Shown one piece after another: positions 5,758 through 13,149 of a DNA stretch of 14,498 nt. Each line of letters starts with the position of its first letter. Position 1 is the stretch's first letter. The stretch comes from an uncultured Veillonella sp. Its GTDB lineage: Bacteria; Bacillota; Negativicutes; Veillonellales; Veillonellaceae. The notes under the pieces are model-generated. The model was given only the letters and a program-made list of their open reading frames with translations. It ran no database searches and was not told the origin of the DNA. The stretch lies in the NCBI GenBank assembly GCA_900552715.1, contig USAV01000044.1, forward strand, positions 1 to 14,498. The letters are read 5' to 3'. Both the position numbers and the translations under genes were made by a program.

Positions 5758-7157
5758 TTTACTTCATTGTTATTTATATTGGACTTTTTGATAGGTCTAT
5801 CTTTAGAAGATTCAGTTGATTTTGATTCTTCCTGTTGTTCTTGTAGGATATTGATATTTTGATGTATAACTTCTTCGTCTATTGAGAGATGCTCTTCTAC
5901 ATAGTCTTTTAGCTCTTGAACTGTTTCCGTATTTGAAAGTATTTCTTTTGCTTCATTATGAATATCTTCTTTAAGAGATTTTGTATCTGCTTGACTAATA
6001 TCACCTAATGTATGGAATAGTTCGCGTTCTTTTTCTGAAAGATTTTTGTGAGGACTATGTTTTTTTAATGATAAATGGAGCATCTTTCTTCGGAAGAGTT
6101 TTTCCATAATGATATCTTTACGATCACGGAGCCAGCCATAAATAAGAATAATTAGGAGTAATAGTCCCATATAACCGAGAATTGGGTAGAGGATACTAAT
6201 CAAATCTTTAAAACCAAAGAAACTACATATATATCCTATGATTACTACAGAAATAATAACAATTCTCATTCTTTTTGTGCTGCCGTTGGCAAAACGTCTA
6301 GCAATAGAATAAAAAAGAGAGAATGCTGTATTAAAAATAAGTGAAAAGACTGTGATTGCATATATATATGCTAGCCAAGGATGAATTTGATTGGCAATAG
6401 CAAGAATCGGCAAATCTGCATCTTTTACTGTATCTAGATTTGCATAAATAGAGATAGCTGCTATAAAAACAACTAATCCGACTAATAGGCCGCCACGAGT
6501 GCCACCTTTTTCAGCAATACCAATTCGAACAACAGAACCACCTAAAATAAAGGCCATAGAAACAGCTGTCATAGCACATAGAGAATAATAATTAATGACA
6601 GAAAACCATACATTGCTTGTGGCTGGTTTGATTGTGTGGGCTATAGCCTCTAATGTAGTCCAATCATGACTTTTACCAATAAAAGAGTAACCTGTAATGA
6701 TGAATATCATTACAATCATAATAGGTGTAAAAACACCTAGAACACTGGTAATTTTATCAAAGTCCATAAATGATACAGTTATGATTAAAAGTGAGCAAAT
6801 TAATCCGCCAACCCAAAAAGGAAGTCCAAATTGTTGTTCTAAGTTTGATCCTGCACCGGCTATCATAACGAAGCCCATAATAAAACTACCAGCGATTAGT
6901 ACAAAATCAAGTATTTTTGTAATAATAGGATGGGAAATCTGTGTAAAAACTTCTTCATGATTGTCTGCACGATAGTAGCTCCCCAAAGAAAGCATGATTT
7001 TACCAAATGCGGCATTTAATAGACCTAGTAATAGAACACCAATAAGACCTATTTGGCCAAAACTTATAAAATATTGTAGAAGATCTTGTCCACTCGAGAG
7101 TCCTGCACCTACAATAACACCTATGTAGGCAAATGCAATTTTCCATGATTGTTGCAT
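5754..7157 (-). CDS. YkvI-family membrane transporter with long charged C-terminal tail
   Basis: This protein has 467 residues. Residues 1-345 contain about ten membrane segments, opening with WKIAFAYIGVIVGAGLSSGQ, a glycine-rich first helix typical of the YkvI group in the APC transporter superfamily. The group's substrates are poorly known. After the last helix (LLLLIILIYGWLRDRKD) comes an unusual tail of about 120 residues, strongly charged and Glu/Lys/Gln-rich, probably cytoplasmic and partly helical. Bacillus YkvI, by comparison, ends soon after the membrane part. The start is well supported by AAAGGAGG 8 nt before ATG. The gene leads an operon with the ThrE-type exporter, with which it overlaps by 4 nt. 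The tail may regulate or anchor the transporter; that is inference. Confidence 0.85.
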   Translation of the reverse strand: MQQSWKIAFAYIGVIVGAGLSSGQDLLQYFISFGQIGLIGVLLLGLLNAAFGKIMLSLGSYYRADNHEEVFTQISHPIITKILDFVLIAGSFIMGFVMIAGAGSNLEQQFGLPFWVGGLICSLLIITVSFMDFDKITSVLGVFTPIMIVMIFIITGYSFIGKSHDWTTLEAIAHTIKPATSNVWFSVINYYSLCAMTAVSMAFILGGSVVRIGIAEKGGTRGGLLVGLVVFIAAISIYANLDTVKDADLPILAIANQIHPWLAYIYAITVFSLIFNTAFSLFYSIARRFANGSTKRMRIVIISVVIIGYICSFFGFKDLISILYPILGYMGLLLLIILIYGWLRDRKDIIMEKLFRRKMLHLSLKKHSPHKNLSEKERELFHTLGDISQADTKSLKEDIHNEAKEILSNTETVQELKDYVEEHLSIDEEVIHQNINILQEQQEESKSTESSKDRPIKKSNINNNEVK

Positions 7158-7198
7158 TATATTTTCCTCCTTTCAAATACATAACTTAATAATCTAAT

Positions 7199-7207
7199 AT
7201 TATATCA
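7199..7207 (-). promoter_or_regulatory. Extended -10 promoter of the ykvI-thrE operon
   Basis: On the minus strand TGATATAAT gives TG-N-TATAAT (hexamer 7204-7199), 41 nt before the ATG at 7157. It lies just downstream of the solitary toxin-leader element. The same nonamer is used by the antitoxin promoters. Confidence 0.55.
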
Positions 7208-7234
7208 TACTAATGATTCAGTTGATGGAAACCT

Positions 7235-7295
7235 CACCGCCAATCTCTATAAGATTAGCTAAGAATGGAGCCATTTATAGGCCTTAAGTTCAATA
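7235..7295 (-). other. Solitary copy of the toxin leader without a toxin ORF
   Basis: This 61-nt block aligns without gaps to the toxin promoter/leader at 1735-1795 with 54 identical positions by my count. It includes the -10 end (TATTGAACTT), the AATCT/AGATT hairpin and the GGCGGTGA ribosome binding site. No toxin-like reading frame follows; the sequence runs instead into the ykvI promoter. It is either a remnant of a lost toxin module or a leader element kept for its own sake. The rest of 7158-7560 holds the ykvI promoter, this element, about 150 nt without clear signals, and a terminator. Confidence 0.75.
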
Positions 7296-7444
7296 CACTA
7301 ACTATTGAATTGACGGCGTGTCCATGTGAAAGTACTGTCTCATAAATGTAACATATATCACATTTTTAAGGCAATAGATTGGGTATAGTATCTATACGTA
7401 AAAAGTATAATGTGAAAGCTGAAATAAATTAGAGAAAATAAAAG

Positions 7445-7499
7445 AAAACCGCAAAAAATGAGGGATCTAATATTTTAATTCCCATTTTTGTGCGGTTTT
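7445..7499 (-). terminator. Terminator of the HAD phosphatase gene
   Basis: AAAACCGCA (7445-7453) pairs with TGCGGTTTT (7491-7499). The stem continues inward through A-rich/T-rich and GGGA/TCCC pairs. Read on the minus strand it is followed by TTTTCTTTTATTTT, 61 nt after the stop codon of the gene at 7561. Confidence 0.85.
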
Positions 7500-7560
7500 A
7501 AGATGTAAATCGTTTATTTTATATGAATTTGTTATAGATTAATGATTATAATTTAGGATG

Positions 7561-8220
7561 TTATTTATTTAAGTTTGCTACAATACTTAAAATATCTTCT
7601 GCTTTACGGGCAATATGTGTTACGCCTAATTCTTGGTGGAGAGATTCTTCTCTAAATCCCCAGGTAACACCGATACAGAGTAGACCAGAGTTTTTCGCAG
7701 TAGCTACGTCAACTTCAGAGTCACCTACATAAATAGATTCTTCTGGCGTAGAGTTTAACTCTTTTAATGCTTGGAGTACCATGTCTGGTGCTGGTTTACG
7801 TTGTAATCCCGGTCTTTCACCAATAGCAACAGGTAAGCAATCGCCAAAATATTCTTTATTTAAAGGTGTAACACCTTCTTGAATTTTATTAGATACAATG
7901 GCTAATTTATAGCCTTTTTCACGCAATGCATCTAGCATATCTAAGATGCCAGGATATGGTGCTGTAGTATCTTTTAGATGTTCTCCATAGTAGATTTTGA
8001 ACTCCTCAATATATGGTTCTAATTCATGATCTGCTACTGTACTAGGCAAGCATTGACGCATCAAGTACGTTACTGCATTACCAAGCGCTGCCTTTACCTC
8101 TGTTAGAGACTTTTCAGGGAAGTTATGCGTACGTAGTACATGATTTACAGCATTCGCTAAATCTGTAGCCGTATCGAGCAATGTGCCGTCGCAATCAAAG
8201 ACGATGGTTGTATATTTCAT
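7561..8220 (-). CDS. HAD-superfamily hydrolase, phosphoglycolate phosphatase-like
   Basis: This cytoplasmic phosphatase has 219 residues, the normal length for HAD subfamily IA. The catalytic motifs are all present: motif I FDCDGTLLDT with nucleophile D9 and acid D11, motif II VSNK with S110, motif III K142 in RKPAPD, and motif IV GDSEVD with D167 and D171 binding magnesium. The helical cap lies between residues about 17 and 85. Closest families are phosphoglycolate phosphatase (Gph), which clears 2-phosphoglycolate from DNA repair, and PpaX or beta-phosphoglucomutase-like enzymes. The substrate cannot be fixed from motifs. The ribosome binding site CGGAGGTCC precedes the ATG. The gene appears monocistronic, with its own terminator downstream, and is divergent from the gene at 8360. 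Confidence 0.9.
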   Translation of the reverse strand: MKYTTIVFDCDGTLLDTATDLANAVNHVLRTHNFPEKSLTEVKAALGNAVTYLMRQCLPSTVADHELEPYIEEFKIYYGEHLKDTTAPYPGILDMLDALREKGYKLAIVSNKIQEGVTPLNKEYFGDCLPVAIGERPGLQRKPAPDMVLQALKELNSTPEESIYVGDSEVDVATAKNSGLLCIGVTWGFREESLHQELGVTHIARKAEDILSIVANLNK

Positions 8221-8314
8221 GGGGACCTCCGATGTTAAATCAATATGTACTTTATAAGTATATGATAAATATGGAGAAAATCAAGAGAATAGCCGTATTT
8301 GTTACTATAATTGT

Positions 8315-8322
8315 GTTACAAT
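8315..8322 (+). promoter_or_regulatory. Extended -10 promoter of the NTF2-like gene
   Basis: GTTACAAT preceded by T gives TG-N-TACAAT (hexamer 8317-8322), 37 nt before the start codon, the same element and spacing as in the secreted-protein array. Confidence 0.5.
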
Positions 8323-8359
8323 AATAGCAGTATTAATTACAGTGTATTGGAGGCGTAGT

Positions 8360-9199
8360 ATGACTGAAATACAAGCTCTTTTATTGATAAAATCTATTCT
8401 TGAGTCCGCAGATATTCATGGTATTGAAAACATTTTGGCTGAGGATTGCGAATACATGTCCACAGGGCGTGGTATTATTGGCCGCAATCGTAATGAAAGT
8501 ATTGAGTTTTTATCCTCTATGACTGAGTCTATTAAGGCTGATAATGTGCCTGTTACGTGCAAGGTGATGCATATTACCGATGTGTACGAGGAGGATTCGC
8601 TATTCCATGAAGGCCGTCATGGTTTGACTGTTTCTTATGAAAGTGGCGATAACTATGTGTACATGATTTTTGTAGATGTAAATGATGAGGGGCTCGTAGA
8701 CCGAATCGTATCTAGTCAGGAAAACTATAGTATTGAGTATGATGACCTTCGCTTTGGCGATGATGAAAGTGAGTATGCTTTTATTTCTGCACCAACTACT
8801 GTGAAAGATTGGATTACAGCCCTCAGCATGTGGCTTGAAACCGGGAATGTTGATGTAGATGATTTTTACCAATATATAGATGAAGACACACGTGTTGTAT
8901 TCCAAAAAGGCGATGCTGAATCCATCACCCTTGAAAGTGGCCTTGATGTAGAAGATTACTTTGATCAGCTCATGAACCAACACTTTGATGCGGTACCTCA
9001 TATCATTCGCGATGAAGAAGATGGCCTTATTTTAACCTATGGTCCTATGAGTGCCATTGCAACCCTCAATGAAGAAGGCGCACTAGCGCTTATTAGTATC
9101 TATATCGACACACGCGACGAAGACGAAGCTACTGATGAAGTTGGCTATATCGAAGAAGAACTAACCAAGACAACAACTACTGAAGAAGATTTATTTTAA
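8360..9199 (+). CDS. Acidic protein with two NTF2-like domains, function unknown
   Basis: This 279-residue protein has no signal peptide or membrane segment, so it is presumably cytoplasmic. The first half (about 1-125) has the look of an NTF2/SnoaL-like fold: helix ALLLIKSILESADIHG, the phrase LAEDCEYMSTGRG, G-R-N, then alternating strands ending VDVNDEGLVDRIV. The second half (about 145-265) repeats the plan, with WITALSMWLETGN, FYQYIDEDTRVVF and a strand-rich end. Such domains bind small ligands or act as enzymes or scaffolds; no catalytic set is visible. The C-terminus is very acidic (Asp/Glu runs, TTTTEEDLF). A GTG at 8342 in frame would extend the protein, but the ribosome binding site TTGGAGG stands 7 nt before the ATG at 8360, which fixes the start. 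Monocistronic. Confidence 0.8.
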   Translation: MTEIQALLLIKSILESADIHGIENILAEDCEYMSTGRGIIGRNRNESIEFLSSMTESIKADNVPVTCKVMHITDVYEEDSLFHEGRHGLTVSYESGDNYVYMIFVDVNDEGLVDRIVSSQENYSIEYDDLRFGDDESEYAFISAPTTVKDWITALSMWLETGNVDVDDFYQYIDEDTRVVFQKGDAESITLESGLDVEDYFDQLMNQHFDAVPHIIRDEEDGLILTYGPMSAIATLNEEGALALISIYIDTRDEDEATDEVGYIEEELTKTTTTEEDLF

Positions 9200-9251
9200 T
9201 TAACTCTATCAGTAAAATTTACTATACTTAGTCTAAATATATATGGTTAGC

Positions 9252-9478
9252 GAGATACTACCAGTTAAAAGTATTATATTTAGTCTAGAAATGTAAAAAA
9301 CTACCAGTTAAGTTCACGTTGTAGTAGATCGACCTCCTGTTATTGAAGATCGGTTTACAAAACAACATGACTAACTGGTAGTTTTAAATTTAATTAGAAA
9401 TAATTATTTTTAACTGGTAGTATCTCAGAAAAAGCTATATTTGAGATATTTGGAATTATTTTTAACTGGTAGTATCTC
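9252..9478. repeat. Cluster of nested inverted and direct repeats around ACTACCAGTTA
   Basis: The core ACTACCAGTTA occurs at 9257-9267 and 9300-9310, and its complement TAACTGGTAGT at 9372-9382, 9411-9421 and 9463-9473. The last two belong to an exact 25-nt direct repeat (9402-9426 and 9454-9478). The pair 9300/9372 encloses a further GTTGT/ACAAC stem; the pair 9252/9402 gives a longer stem extending through GAGATACTACCAG. It lies between convergent genes and could act as a two-way terminator, though the doubled arms suggest a small repeat element. Together with flanks it accounts for the 314-base gap 9200-9513; I see no gene there. Confidence 0.8.
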
Positions 9479-9513
9479 TAAAATAGATATATGTAAGAGA
9501 ACCAAAAGCTTTT

Positions 9514-10821
9514 CTACATTTCGTCATGGTCTTTAATGAGACCAGCCTTTTTCTTTTTCCAATAGGAGTAGTAGAATGGCAAGATCACAATACAGCCGCC
9601 TAGACCCCATAGTAATTGGTTAGTTTGTGCTTGGGCGAGCATCCATAGGGAGGTACCGATCGCAATAACTGGGATTAAATAGCCACCAGGAATTGTATAA
9701 GATCGAGTTTTATCTGCCCATTTACGACGGAAGATAATAACTGCTAAACATGTTGGTAGGTATTGTGTAAAACGAGATACTGCACTGATGGCTGCTAATG
9801 TAGTAAAAGAACCAGACCATGCGAGTAATACACTGGCAATAGCAGTAACAATAGCTGCAACATATGGTGCATTATAACGATTACGTTTTGCTAGTGCACT
9901 TGGTAACATACCGTCTTCAGCCATAGAGGTAGCCACACGAGGTGCATAGTAAGCCTCCGCAAAGTTGATGCCACCCATAGAAATCAGTGTTCCTACTAAT
10001 ACAACGTACATACCGATAGGACCTACAATTACGTTAAAGGCATCTTGGACTGGTGCTTTTGTATTAGCCAAGTCAGAGCCGAGTACACCGATAGATACGG
10101 CGAGGATTGCCATATATAGAACGGACACAAGAAGCATACACATGATAATAGCACGTGGTAAATTCTTCTTAGGATTTTTCATATCTTCTGCAGCAATGGC
10201 AATAACTTCAAATCCTGTATAGGCAAAGAATAGAAGAACTGCGGCTTGTGCAAATGATCCATCTACATAAGTATCTTGCGGGAAGACTGGCGTAAAGTTA
10301 GCTCCATTTATAAAGAAAATACCAATTGCAATGAATAGAGCAAGAGGGACTAACTTAGAAATAGTGATTAAGTTGTTAACGAATTTTGATACGTTAACAC
10401 CAAAGATATTTACAATGGTAAGACCTACAATCAAGATAAATGAAATAACATCTTTTGCAAGATCACCACTTAACGCCGGTACTGCAGCACCTAATGCGGT
10501 AGCAAAGCCAACAGCCATGGCCGCCCAAGCAATAACGGTTACAATCCATTTTAGAACGCCTACTTCAAAGGCCCAAAAGTCACCTAATGCATGTTTTGCA
10601 TATAGGTAAGGTCCGCCATTACGTGTAAATAAGCTTGCCGCTTCAGCAAAGCAAAGGGCGATACAGCCGGCAATAACGGCGTCAAATAATAGGACACCTA
10701 AACTAGCGGAACCAATGATAGAATATGCTTTGTTTGGTAATAGGAAAATACCTGTCCCTACAATACCATTGATGCCTAGGAGTACAATACTCCAGAAGCC
10801 AAATTTTCCTGTTTCTTTCAT
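9514..10821 (-). CDS. APC-family amino acid permease
   Basis: This is a 435-residue integral membrane protein with about twelve hydrophobic segments, the standard size for the amino acid-polyamine-organocation family. Helix 1 carries the substrate-site signature GINGIVGTGIF, and a later helix has FFAYTGFEVIAIAAEDMKNP, the typical YTGFE / E-D-x-K-N-P motif of cytoplasmic loop regions in this family. It ends in a Lys-rich tail (YWKKKKAG). It should import or exchange an amino acid or amine. Its gene follows the C26 hydrolase with a 15-nt gap and has an AGGAAGG ribosome binding site, so the two form an operon and the substrate may be a gamma-glutamyl compound, GABA or a related amine. That link is inference from context. 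Confidence 0.9.
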   Translation of the reverse strand: MKETGKFGFWSIVLLGINGIVGTGIFLLPNKAYSIIGSASLGVLLFDAVIAGCIALCFAEAASLFTRNGGPYLYAKHALGDFWAFEVGVLKWIVTVIAWAAMAVGFATALGAAVPALSGDLAKDVISFILIVGLTIVNIFGVNVSKFVNNLITISKLVPLALFIAIGIFFINGANFTPVFPQDTYVDGSFAQAAVLLFFAYTGFEVIAIAAEDMKNPKKNLPRAIIMCMLLVSVLYMAILAVSIGVLGSDLANTKAPVQDAFNVIVGPIGMYVVLVGTLISMGGINFAEAYYAPRVATSMAEDGMLPSALAKRNRYNAPYVAAIVTAIASVLLAWSGSFTTLAAISAVSRFTQYLPTCLAVIIFRRKWADKTRSYTIPGGYLIPVIAIGTSLWMLAQAQTNQLLWGLGGCIVILPFYYSYWKKKKAGLIKDHDEM

Positions 10822-10836
10822 ACTAAAACCTTCCTA

Positions 10837-11577
10837 CTATTTAGTTATATTTTCTCGAGCTGCTGTTACAAAGGCAGCAAATAAACGTTTTGCATTTTCA
10901 TCTGTTTCAGACATCATTTCTGGATGGAATTGGCAGGCTACTAACCAAGGATAGGAAGCGTCTTCTAATGCTTCTACAGTACCATCCTTAGCTCTTGCTA
11001 CTACTTGTAAACCTTTACCAACATGTTTTACTGTTTGATGATGGTGAGAATTTGTAATCCATGTGGAGCGACCAATTGCACTAGCAAGTTTTGATTCAAA
11101 TTCAATATCTACTGTATGAGTGCCAAGAGAAGGTGTTTGGTTTTGTGAATGTTTTATCGTACAGTTTTCATCATACTTTAAATCTTGGTATAGAGAACCA
11201 CCACGATATACATTTAAAATTTGAATGCCTCGGCAAATACAAAAGATAGGAATCTGTTTTTCTTCTGCTGCTTTTAATAATGCAAAATCGAATTGATCTC
11301 GTTCAGGGAATACATCGCCTAGACCTTGCAATGGTTCCTCACCGTAATTTAGGGGAGATACATCATGGCCACCAGATAATAATAAGGCGTCAAGTTTTGC
11401 CACTGTTTCACGGGCTACGTCCAGATTTTTTGTAAATGGAATGATAACTGGAATGCCACCAGCCTCTTCGATAGAGCGTGGATAATCATGGTTTACATAA
11501 GAACGTAATAAATCTACGTAGGCACCGCCGCTATCTCGTAAGATATTGCCAGATACACCAATGAATGGTTTTGTCAT
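10837..11577 (-). CDS. Gamma-glutamyl-gamma-aminobutyrate hydrolase-like protein (peptidase C26)
   Basis: This 246-residue cytoplasmic class I glutamine amidotransferase-type hydrolase has the complete triad: nucleophile C115 in FCICRGIQILN, H218 and E220 in ACQFHPE. The block LLLSGGHDVSPLNYGEEP and the NSHHHQ stretch (176-181) are typical of the PuuD/peptidase C26 group, which cleaves gamma-glutamyl amides such as gamma-glutamyl-GABA to glutamate and the free amine. The frame is open to an ATG at 11610, but the site GAGGTGAT just before the ATG at 11577 and the MTKPFIGVSG start shared with the family favour the shorter form. It is the first gene of an operon with the APC permease. No glutamine-synthetase-like partner (PuuA) is in the window, so the pathway is uncertain. 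A -10-like TATACT lies at 11618-11613. Confidence 0.9.
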   Translation of the reverse strand: MTKPFIGVSGNILRDSGGAYVDLLRSYVNHDYPRSIEEAGGIPVIIPFTKNLDVARETVAKLDALLLSGGHDVSPLNYGEEPLQGLGDVFPERDQFDFALLKAAEEKQIPIFCICRGIQILNVYRGGSLYQDLKYDENCTIKHSQNQTPSLGTHTVDIEFESKLASAIGRSTWITNSHHHQTVKHVGKGLQVVARAKDGTVEALEDASYPWLVACQFHPEMMSETDENAKRLFAAFVTAARENITK

Positions 11578-11730
11578 AATATCACCTCGTATGTGTAAAA
11601 ATTTGTACAATTAGTATAGTTTAAGTATATCAAATATTCGTGAATAAATAATACTACTATTGCAATTAATTATAAAACTTATACATTCTAAAATATGTTA
11701 ACATTGTTACATTTTCTAAAATTCATATTA

Positions 11731-11778
11731 GTTTTATAGGGATAATTATATTCGGTTTTATAGGGATAATTATATTCG
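11731..11778. repeat. Exact 24-bp tandem duplication upstream of the AEC permease gene
   Basis: Positions 11731-11754 and 11755-11778 are identical, containing TATAGGGATAATTATATTCG. The block ends about 21 bp before the extended -10 of the permease gene, where an activator site would lie. Confidence 0.9.
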
Positions 11779-11798
11779 TATATGTTTTGTTAAAAACA

Positions 11799-11807
11799 TG
11801 GTATGAT
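11799..11807 (+). promoter_or_regulatory. Extended -10 promoter of the AEC permease gene
   Basis: TGGTATGAT provides TG-N-TATGAT (hexamer 11802-11807), 32 nt before the ATG. No -35 box at the usual distance is convincing. Confidence 0.5.
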
Positions 11808-11839
11808 AGATTACGAATAAACTGTACGGGAGGTTTACT

Positions 11840-12877
11840 ATGGTTTTTCTTACATCCTTACAGAGCATCATACCTATTGTATTGCTAATCTCGCTAGGAT
11901 ATATATTAAAAGGGCGAGGGATGTTTCATCCCATATTTAGTGGTAATCTATCTAGATTTATCATGTCTGTTGCGTTACCAGCCGGTGTATTTGTATCGGT
12001 ATTGCATCATCTACATACATCGGATTTATGGGACCTTCGATATGGGATGCTAGCCGTTACATTAACCTATGTAATTGCATATATCGTTGCTTTTATCATG
12101 ATGAAAGTACTAAAAGTACCTCGAGGTAGGCGTGGTATTTTTATAAATATGGTAGTTAATGATAATTGCTTATTTATTGGATTGCCAGTACAAATCGCCC
12201 TCTTTGGGCAGGATGCGCTACCATATTTCTTGTTATATTATATCGGTAACACTATTTCAGTATGGATGGTAGGGGTATTCCTTATAGAATTAGATCCACT
12301 GCCTAATGATGAATTAGGTTTTGATAATAGTAAAACTGATGGTATAAGTAATAGCACAGTAGATACAGAAACAAAGCGTAAGAAGTTTAAATTTGATTTG
12401 AAGAAGTTATTACCTCCACCATTGTTAGGGTTCTTTGTAGCATTGATATTCTTATTCTTCAAAATTCCTTTAGCACCAATTTTACATACTACATTGAATT
12501 ACTTAGGAGATATGGTAACCCCATTATCCTTGATTTATATTGGTATTGTACTTCATGATGCGGGGCTAAAAAGTATGAGTCTCAATAAAGATTCCATTGG
12601 TGGTATCGTAGGACGATTTGTTATTTCTCCAATTATTATGTTCTGTGTCATTCTGGGCTTGCAATATGGTGCAGGTATTGTCCTAGAGCCAATCGCAATC
12701 ATTACCTTCGTTGTACAATCGGCGGGTCCCGTTATTGCAGTATTACCAATCGTAGCCAATGAATCTAAATCTGATCTGCCATTTGCTACAGGGCTTGTCA
12801 TGATTAGTACAATACTATTTGTGGTAGCGATACCAATTATTATGGAAATCCTAACTATGATAGGCATAACTACATAA
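11840..12877 (+). CDS. AEC-family (auxin efflux carrier) permease
   Basis: This 345-residue membrane protein has about ten helices in two halves of five, as usual for the AEC family of organic-anion permeases (malate/malonate transporters in bacteria). Family-like stretches are LSRFIMSVALPAGVF near residue 37, the conserved NDNCLFIGLPV in the fourth helix region, and AGPVIAVLPIVANE near residue 295. A hydrophilic loop of about 40 residues (around 150-195, charged, KRKKFKFDLKK) joins the halves. The start has the ribosome binding site GGGAGG 7 nt before the ATG. It is monocistronic, divergent from the C26-APC operon, with a strong terminator directly at its stop codon. A dicarboxylate substrate would suit a lactate/dicarboxylate fermenter, but this is a guess from lifestyle. 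Confidence 0.9.
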   Translation: MVFLTSLQSIIPIVLLISLGYILKGRGMFHPIFSGNLSRFIMSVALPAGVFVSVLHHLHTSDLWDLRYGMLAVTLTYVIAYIVAFIMMKVLKVPRGRRGIFINMVVNDNCLFIGLPVQIALFGQDALPYFLLYYIGNTISVWMVGVFLIELDPLPNDELGFDNSKTDGISNSTVDTETKRKKFKFDLKKLLPPPLLGFFVALIFLFFKIPLAPILHTTLNYLGDMVTPLSLIYIGIVLHDAGLKSMSLNKDSIGGIVGRFVISPIIMFCVILGLQYGAGIVLEPIAIITFVVQSAGPVIAVLPIVANESKSDLPFATGLVMISTILFVVAIPIIMEILTMIGITT

Positions 12878-12914
12878 AATAAGGAGAAGGTTAAATTCCT
12901 TCTCCTTATTTTTA
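12877..12914 (+). terminator. Terminator of the AEC permease gene
   Basis: AAATAAGGAGAAGG (12877-12890) pairs perfectly with CCTTCTCCTTATTT (12898-12911) around a 7-nt loop and runs into TTT. The stem begins on the last base of the stop codon. Confidence 0.9.
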
Positions 12915-13080
12915 TGATACTGTGTATGGTTAATGTATTACCTCATCTATATAAAACTCTGTACCTGCAATATTGATACAAGTATAAAGAGTTTATATTC
13001 TGTAAGAAGTCTAACAACTCTTCTACACTCTATGATTAGCTGTATCAAATAATATATTTATAATAAAATTTTAAATAAAA

Positions 13081-13109
13081 TTGATAAAAAATTAATAATT
13101 AGATATAAT
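13081..13109 (+). promoter_or_regulatory. Sigma-70-type promoter of secreted protein gene 4
   Basis: TTGATA (13081-13086) and TATAAT (13104-13109) are separated by exactly 17 nt, 40 nt before the start codon. This is a stronger, different promoter from the GTTACAAT type used by the array genes. The stretch 12915-13080 before it is AT-rich, with no other signal I can support. Confidence 0.75.
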
Positions 13110-13149
13110 ATTTGTTAAATTGAGAGCTAGTATATAGAGGAGAGTATTT

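Noticed and set aside
8600..9001. A 133-codon minus-strand frame within the NTF2-like gene.
   Set aside because: The plus-strand gene has a clear promoter and ribosome binding site; the reverse frame has neither and its translation has no family features.
11611..11839. Possible riboswitch upstream of the C26-APC operon or the AEC gene.
   Set aside because: The leaders are short (about 30 nt after the likely -10 sequences) and no known riboswitch core or terminator hairpin is visible.
12915..13080. AT-rich stretch considered for a small RNA or a further toxin module next to paralogue 4.
   Set aside because: None of the toxin leader, toxin core, antitoxin promoter or hairpin sequences found at the other copies occur here.
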